This document shows, piece after piece, positions 1 through 7,668 of a DNA stretch of 64,000 nt. Origin of the DNA: Cesiribacter sp. SM1 (GTDB lineage: Bacteria; Bacteroidota; Bacteroidia; Cytophagales; Cyclobacteriaceae); NCBI RefSeq assembly GCF_020178975.1, contig NZ_JAHXBU010000041.1:1-64000 (forward strand), read 5' to 3'. Position numbers and translations under genes: made by a program. The first letter of the stretch is position 1. Every line of letters starts with the position of its first letter. The notes beneath the pieces are model-generated. The model was given only the letters and a program-made list of their open reading frames with translations. It was not told where the DNA came from and did not search any database.

Positions 1-401
1 TTGCAGGTATGATCAATACCACCCAGGTTATTATTAAAGAATCATTTGAAATCGAAAAGTTAACCATTGCAAAAGCAAGTTTAAGAAGTATCATTTACAA
101 CCTGATAAGCAATGCAATAAAATACCATTCACCAAAAAGACCGCCCCACATAAACATTAGTACCTATCAGGAAAATGATTACACTATTTTAAGCATAAAA
201 GACAATGGACTTGGTTTGAACAATGACCAACAGGCGAAGCTATTCCACATGTTCAAACGCTTTCATAGTCATGTAGAGGGTACTGGCATTGGGTTATACA
301 TAGTGAAAAGAACGATGGATAACATTAACGGCAAAATAAAAATCGAAAGCAGGCTGAACGAAGGAACAGAATTAAAACTCTATTTTAAAAACAACGACTA
401 A
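1..401 (+). CDS. Histidine kinase, C-terminal ATP-binding domain (5' end outside window)
   Basis: This is the HATPase_c domain of a sensor histidine kinase, which binds ATP and phosphorylates the kinase's own histidine. The reading frame is open to the left edge, so the sensor and HisKA parts lie outside the window and the first ATG (base 9) need not be a start. Visible motifs are the N box NLISNAIKYH, the G1 box DNGLGL and the G2 box GTGIGLYIVKR. The sequence closely resembles the end of the kinase at 1184-2881 (N box, DNGLGL, the FKR..H.HVEGTGIGL stretch), so the two are paralogues. The next gene on this strand is a broken response regulator, which could have been its partner. Confidence 0.9.
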   Translation, partial: AGMINTTQVIIKESFEIEKLTIAKASLRSIIYNLISNAIKYHSPKRPPHINISTYQENDYTILSIKDNGLGLNNDQQAKLFHMFKRFHSHVEGTGIGLYIVKRTMDNINGKIKIESRLNEGTELKLYFKNND

Positions 402-722
402 AAATCCCTGGGCTTATTTATGCAGAATAATGATTCATCCATTCTTATCCTTATGGTAGGGTCTGTGGCTGGATAAAAACTAATGAAAGCAATTTGTAAT
501 GCAGTTACACTTATCAGGGAAATACTTGCAGTAGTGCAGTGCAGTTTAGACACTTAATGAACTGTATTTTAACAGATTATAAGCATAGTGGCTATCTTTT
601 GAACAAAGGATGGAGGTCCCTGTTGATAAAATACCTTTTGGCTTGTAGTGCATTATCTCAAAGATGATGATTCCGTTTATTTTTAGATGAAGGTATTTAG
701 CTAATCAATAAGCTACTATTGA
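402..722. other. Intergenic stretch, no gene seen
   Basis: These 321 AT-rich bases lie between the kinase fragment and the broken response regulator. I see no coding frame of note, no tRNA and no strong hairpin. It presumably holds the promoter of the response regulator, but no clear TTTG-N19-TAnnTTTG pair was found. Confidence 0.5.
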
Positions 723-1127
723 ATGAAAGAGTTCGGGAAAATAATTTTAGTAGATGATGATCCAACAACGGTAATGCTACACAAGCGACTATTGAACAAT
801 ATGGATGTTGCTCAAGAGATACTTAGTTTTACCGATCCTTACATGGCATCATGGTATCTACAAGAAAAATATTCCATCACACCTACAACAGCCAATCCTG
901 ACTTAGTTCTTTTAGACCTTGAAATGCCAGGAATGAATGGTTTTTAATTCTTTGATGATATAGAGCCTCTTAGGTTAGACCGAAGCAATTTGTTTATTGT
1001 GATGCTTACTTCTTCCATGTCCCCAAAACATAAAGAACAAGCATCCCTGTTGGGCAACAGACTCGATAGGTTTACAAATAAGCCACTGCGAAAAAAAATG
1101 CTGATAGAACTACTATCAACTATTTAG
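723..1127 (+). pseudogene. Single-domain response regulator broken by one in-frame stop
   Basis: The frame starting at 723 encodes a typical CheY-like receiver: the acidic pair in ILVDDDP, the phospho-acceptor Asp65 in LVLLDLEMPGMNGF, then a TAA at 945-947 (codon 75). Reading on in the same frame gives a normal second half: FFDDIEPLR, the beta4 strand FIVMLTSSMS with its Thr/Ser, and the conserved Lys-Pro in FTNKPL. It ends with TAG at 1125-1127. The full length, 134 codons, is right for a receiver. No frameshift is needed: a single base change (for example GAA, usual after MNGF, to TAA) explains the break. A sequencing error or readthrough is possible, but a recent pseudogene is the simplest reading. 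Confidence 0.85.
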
Positions 1128-1183
1128 TGATAATTTAATTTGATTAGGGTGAAGTGGCTAAAATTTAGTCATAAGACAAGATT

Positions 1184-2881
1184 CTATAACAGTTTCTTTA
1201 AGTAGATGTTGAAAATTGTACCCCTTCCTTCTTCACTTTCCACTTCTATTTTGCCCCCGTTGCTTTCAACTATTCTTTTGACCTTAAACAATCCTATACC
1301 CGTTCCTTCTACATGAAAATGCATGCGCTTAAACAAGGCAAAAAGCTGCTTCTGCTGGTTTTGGCTTAGCCCCAAGCCATTATCCTTTACAGATAAAACA
1401 ACAAATCCACCCTCAAAACTGGTCTTTAGTTCTACTTCCAATGGTCTGTCTAAACTCCGATATTTAACAGCATTGGATAAAAGGTTATACAGAATACTTT
1501 TTAAACTGCTTCTCCTGTATTTTATACTATCAATATGAAAGGCTTCTGATATTGAAGCTTTATTATCTTGAATAAGGGTGTAGAGATCATCTTGAACCTC
1601 TCTGCTTATTTCCTCAAATAGTAACTGCTCTTCATCAGCCCCATCCATCTCCTTCTGAACCTTAATGATTTCCACCAGATCACTAATGGTCTTTTGAAGT
1701 TTCTGAACAGAGGTGTCCATCATTACCAATATCTTTTGATCTTCTGGCTTCGGTTCATTGAAAACTGATTTTTTAAGAAGCGATATAAGACCTTCTATGT
1801 TGGAGACTGGCGTTCTTAGATCATGGGAAACGGTATAGACAAAGTCTTCTAAATCATTATTAGCTCTTTCCAGGTCACGGTTCTTCTCTTCCAGCTCTTC
1901 TTGAACGTTCTTCAAATCAGTAACATCTTCTATAAGATTAAATAAACCCATCACTTTACCTTCTTCGCTATGTGGAATCATAGAAAACCTAATCCACCTT
2001 CTACCTGCTTCATTAACATCAAGTTGAAGAATTTCAGAATCTATTAGTTCTCCTTTAAGCGTTCTTTCTATCAAAGGGTGTATTAAAGTATAGGCATCTG
2101 TACCTATGAGATCCCATACATGTTTACCGATGATTTCTTCCCTTCTTACGCCAAAAAGCTCTTCGTACCTTTTATTGACGAATTTATAGACAAGGTCACT
2201 ATTCTTGTAGGAGATCAGAACAGGCATAGCATCTGTAACCAGACGAAGTTCATCTGCACTTCGCCTTACCTCCTTCTCGCTACGTGTTAATTCTCTTGTT
2301 CTTACTTCTACACGATCTTCCAGTTCTTCATTGGCTTTCTGAAGTAATTCCTGAGCAGCCCTTAATTCTTCAATAGCGGCTTCTAATTCCTGTTGCTGAT
2401 TCTGAAATTTTATGATAGCCTCTTTCCTATCAGTTATGTCTCTTATGATGCCAGAGAAAAAATATCTTTCCTCTTCTTTCCAGCATGACAGAGAAAGCTC
2501 CATCGGAAACACTACACCATCTCTCCTAAGACCTTCAATCTCAACAGTATGACCAATGAGCCTCGGGCTTCCTGTTAGAATGAACCTTTGAACACCTGCG
2601 AGATGTCCTTGCCTGTGTTTTTCAGGCATTAACTTTCCAAGATCAGATCCTATCAAAGCTCCTTGGGGATAGCCAAAAACTTCGTGGGCTTTTTTATTGG
2701 CAAAAACAATGTATGAGTTATCATCAGTGATAATAATGGAGTCCGATGCTGTTTGCGCAACAGCCTCAAACCTCGCTTCACGAAACTCTATTAACCCCTT
2801 TAAATGTTTGACTTGATCCATTTGTACCCATTTCAACCAAACTCTGCTTTTGGCAATTATAGGAAACAACTTTGAGAGCAT
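1184..2881 (-). CDS. PAS-PAS sensor histidine kinase, cytoplasmic
   Basis: A 565-residue hybrid of two PAS sensor domains and a histidine kinase core. PAS1 spans about 38-150 (ending in the PAC-like GIIRDITDRKEA), followed by a Glu-rich coiled coil at 155-205. PAS2 spans about 210-325 (ending LIEDVTDLKNVQEEL), with a second coiled coil to 348. HisKA follows with the phospho-acceptor His353 in YTVSHDLRTP, then HATPase_c with N box NLLSNAVKY, G1 DNGLGL (500-505) and G2 GTGIGL (526-531). No membrane segment or signal peptide is evident, so it should sense an internal cue. It converges on the broken response regulator at 723-1127, which may have been its target. The terminal 110 residues are paralogous to the kinase fragment at 1-401. 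Confidence 0.92.
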   Translation of the reverse strand: MLSKLFPIIAKSRVWLKWVQMDQVKHLKGLIEFREARFEAVAQTASDSIIITDDNSYIVFANKKAHEVFGYPQGALIGSDLGKLMPEKHRQGHLAGVQRFILTGSPRLIGHTVEIEGLRRDGVVFPMELSLSCWKEEERYFFSGIIRDITDRKEAIIKFQNQQQELEAAIEELRAAQELLQKANEELEDRVEVRTRELTRSEKEVRRSADELRLVTDAMPVLISYKNSDLVYKFVNKRYEELFGVRREEIIGKHVWDLIGTDAYTLIHPLIERTLKGELIDSEILQLDVNEAGRRWIRFSMIPHSEEGKVMGLFNLIEDVTDLKNVQEELEEKNRDLERANNDLEDFVYTVSHDLRTPVSNIEGLISLLKKSVFNEPKPEDQKILVMMDTSVQKLQKTISDLVEIIKVQKEMDGADEEQLLFEEISREVQDDLYTLIQDNKASISEAFHIDSIKYRRSSLKSILYNLLSNAVKYRSLDRPLEVELKTSFEGGFVVLSVKDNGLGLSQNQQKQLFALFKRMHFHVEGTGIGLFKVKRIVESNGGKIEVESEEGRGTIFNIYLKKLL

Positions 2882-3056
2882 GAAATAATTATACAGAAAG
2901 GTAATGATCAGTGATTAACCTTTTGGTGAGGATTAATTGAGACGCCATTTATACAGGTAATGGCATCATTAACTGTAAGTAAAAAAATTGATACGATTCT
3001 TCACTTGATTTACTGCAAAATGTTTACCCCCTTTCATTTTATCATAAGCCAATTCA

Positions 3057-3126
3057 AAAAGTAAATAAACTTAGTAAAGAAATCAAATTAAAGCGTTACC
3101 TTTATTTAACGAGTTTATTTACTTTT
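3057..3126. repeat. 15-bp perfect inverted repeat upstream of serine recombinase
   Basis: Bases 3057-3071 (AAAAGTAAATAAACT) are the exact reverse complement of 3112-3126, with 40 bp between. The repeat ends 9 bp before the recombinase start codon. Partial complementarity continues inward. Serine resolvases usually bind paired half-sites next to their own gene, for recombination and for self-repression, so this is a good candidate for a res-like or operator site. It is too widely spaced for a simple terminator. Confidence 0.7.
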
Positions 3127-3134
3127 CTAAAGCT

Positions 3135-3692
3135 ATGTTGATAGGATACGCCAGGGTTTCAACTGTTGCTCAAAATAGCGACCTCCAACTTGATGCATTG
3201 CAGCAGGCTGGTTGTGAAAAAATATTCACCGATAAAATCAGCGGTGCGGTTGCTGATCGACCTGCTCTTTCTAAAGCCAAAGAAATGCTTAGGAAAGGTG
3301 ATACTCTTGTAGTATGGCGACTGGATCGATTGGGAAGATCGCTTCGTGATCTAATCGACTGGATGAATTACCTGGATAAAGAAGGCATTGCCTTAAAAAG
3401 CCTTCAAGAGTCCATCGACACTTCCACTGCAACTGGAAAGTTGATTTTTCACATCTTCGCTTCAATGGCAGAATTTGAAAGGAATCTGATTAAAGAACGT
3501 ACTGAAGCTGGATTACATGCTGCCCGTGCCAGAGGGAGAGTAGGCGGTAGACCAAGTAAATTAAACTCTTCAAAAAGAGAGTTAGCGGTTAAACTTTATA
3601 ATTCGAGGGAACATAGCGTTGACCAGATCTGTGAAATGATGGGTATTACCAAGCCTACATTGTATAGCTATGTAAGAGCGAAGAATAAATAG
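3135..3692 (+). CDS. Serine recombinase (resolvase/invertase family)
   Basis: A 185-residue small serine recombinase of the Tn3-resolvase/Pin-invertase type. It cuts and rejoins DNA at paired sites through a covalent 5'-phosphoserine link. The catalytic Ser9 lies in GYARVST with Arg7. The Arg/Asp cluster WRLDRLGRS (Asp64, Arg65, Arg68) and the long dimerisation helix with MAEFERNLI at 111-119 are present. A basic linker RARGRVGGRP leads into a C-terminal helix-turn-helix (about 157-183, IGITKP-like core MMGITKPTLYSYV). Length and domain order are complete, so it is probably active. The inverted repeat just upstream is its likely binding site. No invertible segment or transposase is evident next to it. 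Confidence 0.93.
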   Translation: MLIGYARVSTVAQNSDLQLDALQQAGCEKIFTDKISGAVADRPALSKAKEMLRKGDTLVVWRLDRLGRSLRDLIDWMNYLDKEGIALKSLQESIDTSTATGKLIFHIFASMAEFERNLIKERTEAGLHAARARGRVGGRPSKLNSSKRELAVKLYNSREHSVDQICEMMGITKPTLYSYVRAKNK

Positions 3693-3983
3693 ACTTACAA
3701 GTTTGAATTTCATCTTATTCTATGAAACTAACCTTCTTAGCTTATCAGCACCATTAGAATTCAGTTTCATCAAATACCTGTTACTTATGTGAAGCAGCAT
3801 CTGATGTACCACACAATATTTTCTGCGACTCCTATCAGGAGGTTGAAGGTAATAGAAAAAAAAAATGAATTTTTTTTAGATAACTAACCATAGCTTCGAG
3901 ACAAATATAGATAATATGTTTGTCTATTAAATTGTACTTTTCCGTTTCAATAATTTATTAAAATGAATCCAGGGCATTTATGG
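3693..3983. other. Intergenic stretch, no gene seen
   Basis: AT-rich sequence between the recombinase and the promoter of the next gene. It contains a run of A at about 3858-3864, and no coding frame or convincing hairpin that I can support. Confidence 0.5.
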
Positions 3984-4015
3984 TTTGTATTTTAAATTAG
4001 TAGCGTGTATTTTTG
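3984..4015 (+). promoter_or_regulatory. Bacteroidota-type promoter
   Basis: A TTTG at 3984-3987 (-33 element) and TATTTTTG at 4008-4015 (-7 element, consensus TAnnTTTG) are separated by 20 bp, which fits the Bacteroidota sigma-ABfr consensus. It sits 42 bp upstream of the ATG at 4058. Confidence 0.55.
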
Positions 4016-4057
4016 TAATGTAATTCAAACAAACATTAATCTTAAATACTCTCTCTG

Positions 4058-4423
4058 ATGAAAAAACAAACCAAACCCACACAAACAGAACTTGAAGTTT
4101 ATTTTGAAGCGTCTGAAATACTAAAAAAAGCAATCATTGATGATGAAGGTTATCTTCGTGATGATTTGGAAGTATTAGTTTGGGATGATTTAGAAGATAA
4201 AGGTATTCACGCAGTAGGTTACAAATTTTACGGAACCAAGAAGGAACAAGAACAATCTTTTTGGCAAGCAAAATCAGTTTGGTTTAGCTATTGGCGTAAC
4301 TTTTTCAAGCTGTCATATCAGTTTTATGATAATGGTAATGGTTACTTGATTTTTACAATCAATGATCTAAAAGCTTATAAGCGACACTTCAAAAAAACGT
4401 TACCAGTAATGAAAGCAGCGTAA
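4058..4423 (+). CDS. Hypothetical protein, 121 aa
   Basis: I do not recognise this family. It is a soluble, acidic-then-basic protein without signal peptide or membrane segment. An acidic stretch at about 30-50 (IIDDEGYLRDDLEVLVWDD) is followed by an aromatic-rich region (FWQAKSVWFSYWRNFFKLSYQFY) and a basic tail. It has its own promoter match and is followed 31 bp later by another small gene on the same strand, then a terminator, so the two probably form a short operon of the element. Confidence 0.6.
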   Translation: MKKQTKPTQTELEVYFEASEILKKAIIDDEGYLRDDLEVLVWDDLEDKGIHAVGYKFYGTKKEQEQSFWQAKSVWFSYWRNFFKLSYQFYDNGNGYLIFTINDLKAYKRHFKKTLPVMKAA

Positions 4424-4454
4424 TGAACTTAACTGCTTCCTGCTCTATGATGCT

Positions 4455-4697
4455 ATGCAAAAACAAATATACGAATACACATTAGCTGATTTTAGTGTTG
4501 TTGAATTTACCCTTGATGAATGTGAATTTATAGGCACATCATCAGGTAATTTTGATTTCTGTTTACACCTTAATGATAACACGTGGTTGAAATTCAGCAT
4601 CAGCAAAGATTTTAGATGTTTATCGACAAATACAAACGCTGGTGTTGAAGATTGGAAAGGGTTTAGGCGAAAGCAGAAGATTAAGAACCTGATTTGA
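4455..4697 (+). CDS. Hypothetical protein, 80 aa
   Basis: A small soluble protein of unknown function. It alternates short hydrophobic and polar stretches typical of beta strands (FSVVEFTL, NFDFCLHL, NTWLKFSI) and ends in a Lys/Arg-rich tail (FRRKQKIKNL). It follows the 121-aa gene on the same strand and ends 20 bp before a strong terminator, which supports it as a real gene over the antisense frame in the same place. Confidence 0.5.
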   Translation: MQKQIYEYTLADFSVVEFTLDECEFIGTSSGNFDFCLHLNDNTWLKFSISKDFRCLSTNTNAGVEDWKGFRRKQKIKNLI

Positions 4698-4717
4698 ATT
4701 ATAAAGGCTAAATGAAG

Positions 4718-4745
4718 AAGCAAGCTTAACCAGGCTTGCTTTTTT
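4718..4745 (+). terminator. Rho-independent terminator after 4455-4697
   Basis: Stem AAGCAAGC (4718-4725) and GCTTGCTT (4734-4741), 8-nt loop, followed by a T run. It ends the small plus-strand operon. The right part of this hairpin is one copy of the 24-bp repeat described at 4722-4745. Confidence 0.75.
4722..4745 (+). repeat. 24-bp direct repeat, copy 1
   Basis: Bases 4722-4745 are identical to 5807-5830, in the same orientation and 1085 bp apart. The pair brackets the SEFIR-type gene (4757-5755) exactly, 11 bp beyond its stop and 51 bp before its start. Confidence 0.85.
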
Positions 4746-4756
4746 GTTTAGTGATG

Positions 4757-5755
4757 CTAAAAAATATTTTCAGCATTGAAGTTATAAATTTCATTTGCTG
4801 AAATTATAAATTTTTTGGTCGCCCAACTACTTGTAGACGCTACATGGTTATTAGCCCATTTTTTAAATCTTTCTACTTCATCTTTGTTACCAGCATTTTC
4901 ATTGTATACCACAATCAAAACTGTTTTTATATTACTCTTTCTTGTGGTTTGTAAATAATAGGCTTTTATCTGCTCAAGAATCGAAGACGCTCTTACAACT
5001 ACATCACTACTTAATTTTTCATCAAGATATTCAATCTTAACTATATAATCTGCATGTTGGCTTGAATCATGCGCCTTTAATAAAACATCTACATTATGAA
5101 GATTTATCTTTAATTTAGACTGAAATTTATATTCAAAATGATTGTACTTTTCAATTTTATCAATGATAAAATCATTTACATTAACAGGTGTATAAGCAGG
5201 AGCAATAGAAGTTGTATCAGCAGGTGTTACATTCGTAGGCTTTAGATAATCTTCAAAATAAGGCACTTCGTCTTGTTCAATAACTGGCAAATCTTTGCCT
5301 ATTTCAGGAATATTAAATGTTTTTTTATCTAATAATAAAGCAAATAATTTATTCATTGCTTTAGCATCTGATAAATGTGTAACATCTATCCCTTTGAAAC
5401 CAATCGGTATTATATCTTTTGAATATGGTTCGAACGCTACAAGAATAAACTTTTTACTATTCTCATTTATCTCATTCAAAATATATCCGTATTCAATACC
5501 CACTCCACCCTCATTATTTTCTGCTTTCTTTTTATAGTTCTTGGAAAGAACAATGATGATTTTATCAGAATGAAGAAAAATATCATGCATCATTCTGCGA
5601 AAGTTAAGACCAGTTTGTTCTTGTAACTCTATCTTGTCTACTTTGGCATCAAACCCCTTCTCAATCAGATATAGTGTAAAGGACAACACTTTCTTTTCAT
5701 GTTCTTCACCATCCCAACTATACGTAACAAAGACTTTCTTTTTGTCCATGATCAA
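4757..5755 (-). CDS. SEFIR/TIR-like domain protein with unknown C-terminal domain
   Basis: A 332-residue protein whose first 140 residues fit the SEFIR/TIR fold: VFVTYSWD at 8-15, a charged helix, ELQEQTGLNFRRMM at 43-56, and the strand KIIIVLSKNY at 65-74 followed by GIEYGYI at 86-93. Bacterial proteins of this class act as signalling or NAD-cleaving modules, often in anti-phage or other conflict systems. A linker rich in Pro and Thr (150-195) leads to a C-terminal region (about 196-332) that I do not recognise. It has hydrophobic strands VDVLLKAH, DYIVKIEYL and VLIVVYNE, a pattern that could be a restriction-endonuclease-like fold, though a clear D...ExK is not visible. There is no signal peptide. 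The start could be Met1 or Met3. It stands alone between two 24-bp direct repeats, next to restriction-modification remains, so a defence role is inferred. Confidence 0.75.
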   Translation of the reverse strand: MIMDKKKVFVTYSWDGEEHEKKVLSFTLYLIEKGFDAKVDKIELQEQTGLNFRRMMHDIFLHSDKIIIVLSKNYKKKAENNEGGVGIEYGYILNEINENSKKFILVAFEPYSKDIIPIGFKGIDVTHLSDAKAMNKLFALLLDKKTFNIPEIGKDLPVIEQDEVPYFEDYLKPTNVTPADTTSIAPAYTPVNVNDFIIDKIEKYNHFEYKFQSKLKINLHNVDVLLKAHDSSQHADYIVKIEYLDEKLSSDVVVRASSILEQIKAYYLQTTRKSNIKTVLIVVYNENAGNKDEVERFKKWANNHVASTSSWATKKFIISANEIYNFNAENIF

Positions 5756-5806
5756 TTCTTTCTAACCAAGCAGGAACCTACATAATGGCTAACTTATTTC
5801 CAAACA

Positions 5807-5830
5807 AAGCTTAACCAGGCTTGCTTTTTT
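5807..5830 (+). repeat. 24-bp direct repeat, copy 2
   Basis: Identical to 4722-4745. Here the surrounding stem is poorer, because the left arm of the copy-1 hairpin is not conserved, so this copy is a weak terminator at best. It lies just before the methyltransferase fragment. Confidence 0.8.
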
Positions 5831-5843
5831 TAAGCCATTATAA

Positions 5844-6106
5844 GCCCGTATAACCACCGCAAAAGGTGAAACAGTGCTGAAGCACCACCAGCACAAGAAG
5901 CCTATTGAACTCATGGAGTATTTGATTTCAACCTTTATGAACAGGAATTCCAATGAAGTAGTATTAGATGCCATCATGGGTAGCGCATCTACCATAATTG
6001 CCGCCATTAATTGTGGTGTGAATTGGATTGGGATCGAAAAAGCCCTGATATCTTTGGAGTAGCTAAAGCCAGGGTTGAGAAGTATATAAAAGAAAAAGGG
6101 GAGTGA
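5844..6106 (+). pseudogene. DNA N6/N4 methyltransferase, C-terminal fragment with frameshift
   Basis: After a stop at 5841-5843, the frame reads like the end of a beta-class DNA methyltransferase (N6_N4_Mtase). HHQHKKPIELMEYLI matches the family's HPTQKPxxLxxxLI, and VLDAIMGSASTIIAAI matches the SAM-binding VLDPFxGSGTTxxAA. It continues with NWIGIEK and then runs into TAG at 6060-6062. In another frame the expected ending continues as DIFGVAKARVEKYIKEKGE and stops at 6104-6106. One lost base near 6043-6050 (GAC-CCT to GCCCT) restores a single frame. The catalytic N-terminal half is missing and the SAM motif is altered (DAIMGSAS), so this is a dead remnant, probably of a type II or orphan methylase. 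Confidence 0.8.
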
Positions 6107-6120
6107 TTAGCTCCCCTTTT
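6094..6120. terminator. Bidirectional terminator
   Basis: Perfect 10-bp stem AAAAGGGGAG (6094-6103) / CTCCCCTTTT (6111-6120) with a 7-nt loop. On the minus strand it is followed by a T run immediately after the polymerase-like gene, which stops at 6121. On the plus strand it closes the methyltransferase remnant. Confidence 0.8.
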
Positions 6121-7668
6121 CTATGCCAGCTTTGGATTTAACTCCAACGCCAGAAATGAATTTATGACTATTTCTTTCGCCTGATTATACTGCGATTCTG
6201 GTACCGCAACAGCATCATGGTAGGTAATGACCTTGTTTATGCCAGCATTATGCAAATCCTTTACAATCTGGGTGTATATGACGCCAGCTTCTATTCGCTG
6301 TACCAGTAGGGCAGTGTTTTTATATCTGGCATATTTTTTTTCTTTCTCTTGTGGCAATAGGTGCTTCCAGTTTAGTTGCTTTATCTCCTTAAACATCTGA
6401 TATACAGTATTAAATTCATCTTTAAGCAGCTGGATAGCTTTTTTGCAAATAAGTACTTCCCTGGTCTTGTCCATCGCTTCTAATATATCCTCACCCTCTT
6501 CCAGAGCATAGTCGAGTAGCAACTGCTCAAAATCTTGTATCGTAGACTTACTGTTCTCTTCTATAGTATAGTTAGCATAGAAAGCGATATAGGTGACTTC
6601 CTTTGCTGCTTTGCGCAATTTTTCAGAATAGCTGGTTTCAGTGTCATTTACATCTCTTTGTTTGATTGGGCTGCCATACTTCTTCTCCCATAGTTCATAT
6701 ATGGCTTCATACATCTTTCCTTCATCAGCAAGTTCCTTAAATCGCTTATAGTCTGAGGTTCTTCTGTATTTTTTTATGATAGCTATTGCATCAGAACACT
6801 TTGGAGCAAACTTCTCTATCAAACTTTCATTCAAGTTTGCATAAAACCAGGGCTGGGAGTTAACTATGTCGATGATTTCATATTTTTCGTTAGGAAAGTC
6901 TGGGTGTCTGTGATAGGGTCTAAAGACCTTTTTTCTACGAACGACAGAGTGATGTAACCTTTCACCAAAAGCATCTACCAGACCATCAGAAAAAGGGTTT
7001 AAATTAAAGTTGCTAATCTTAGCATCAACCCACTCTTCCTGGGATATAAATGTAATACCCCCAAGTTCTGTTGCTCTTTCCGAATACATATCTGCTAAAA
7101 TCATACGGACATCCAAACAGTCCTCTATGTAAATTTCATCCATCACCTTAGCCACTGCCTTTCTGTAATATTCCTCGCACTTTGTTAAATCTGTGAAATT
7201 CATTCTATTGAGTTGTTTCACATATTTTTTTAGATACTTCTTTCCTACTGGTACCATCCTGTACAGTTTTCCACTTTGGAAAAGCTGTTTCGGTATTCTG
7301 TAAGAAAGTGATTGATGCGGATTGCCGTTGTTGGAGTAGTTATAATATCCACCTGGACAGTATTCACCAGTATATGGATTATAATCAAGCCTCTCGATAA
7401 GCCCTAATTTCAGGAATAGATCAAGCAAGTATTTCCCGTTTTTGCGTTTCTGTTCGAAGAAGTATTTTTGTATTTCATGGTGAACAGGTATATATTCCTC
7501 TATATCACAAGATCCATTACTAACTTTTTTTAAGATATAAGTATAGTAAGAGAATAGCTTGTGTATTTGAAGTGGTTCTAAACCAAAATGCTTGGTAAGT
7601 ATTTGATTAATATACTGATCACTAATACCACTCGGTATAAAATAATTTTTAATTTTATTCATTATCAT
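6121..7668 (-). CDS. Family-A-polymerase-like protein of a mobile element (candidate TV-Pol type)
   Basis: A 515-residue soluble protein with three spaced motifs like those of superfamily A polymerases. The motif A-like EIIDIVNSQPWFYANL has Asp267 and a Ser-Gln-Pro. The motif B-like RKAAKEVTYIAFYANY (352-367) has Arg/Lys spacing and a Tyr-containing end. The motif C-like VITYHDAVAVPES has His484-Asp485, and is preceded by the helix NTALLVQRIEAGVIYTQI that in this superfamily leads into motif C. No exonuclease domain is present. The N-terminal about 240 residues are unknown. Related polymerase-like proteins are carried by phages and mobile elements (the TV-Pol group). Assignment rests on motif reading only. 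The start is preceded by an extremely AT-rich 313-bp gap, suggestive of an element origin, and the gene ends in a terminator, so it is transcribed alone. Confidence 0.5.
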   Translation of the reverse strand: MIMNKIKNYFIPSGISDQYINQILTKHFGLEPLQIHKLFSYYTYILKKVSNGSCDIEEYIPVHHEIQKYFFEQKRKNGKYLLDLFLKLGLIERLDYNPYTGEYCPGGYYNYSNNGNPHQSLSYRIPKQLFQSGKLYRMVPVGKKYLKKYVKQLNRMNFTDLTKCEEYYRKAVAKVMDEIYIEDCLDVRMILADMYSERATELGGITFISQEEWVDAKISNFNLNPFSDGLVDAFGERLHHSVVRRKKVFRPYHRHPDFPNEKYEIIDIVNSQPWFYANLNESLIEKFAPKCSDAIAIIKKYRRTSDYKRFKELADEGKMYEAIYELWEKKYGSPIKQRDVNDTETSYSEKLRKAAKEVTYIAFYANYTIEENSKSTIQDFEQLLLDYALEEGEDILEAMDKTREVLICKKAIQLLKDEFNTVYQMFKEIKQLNWKHLLPQEKEKKYARYKNTALLVQRIEAGVIYTQIVKDLHNAGINKVITYHDAVAVPESQYNQAKEIVINSFLALELNPKLA

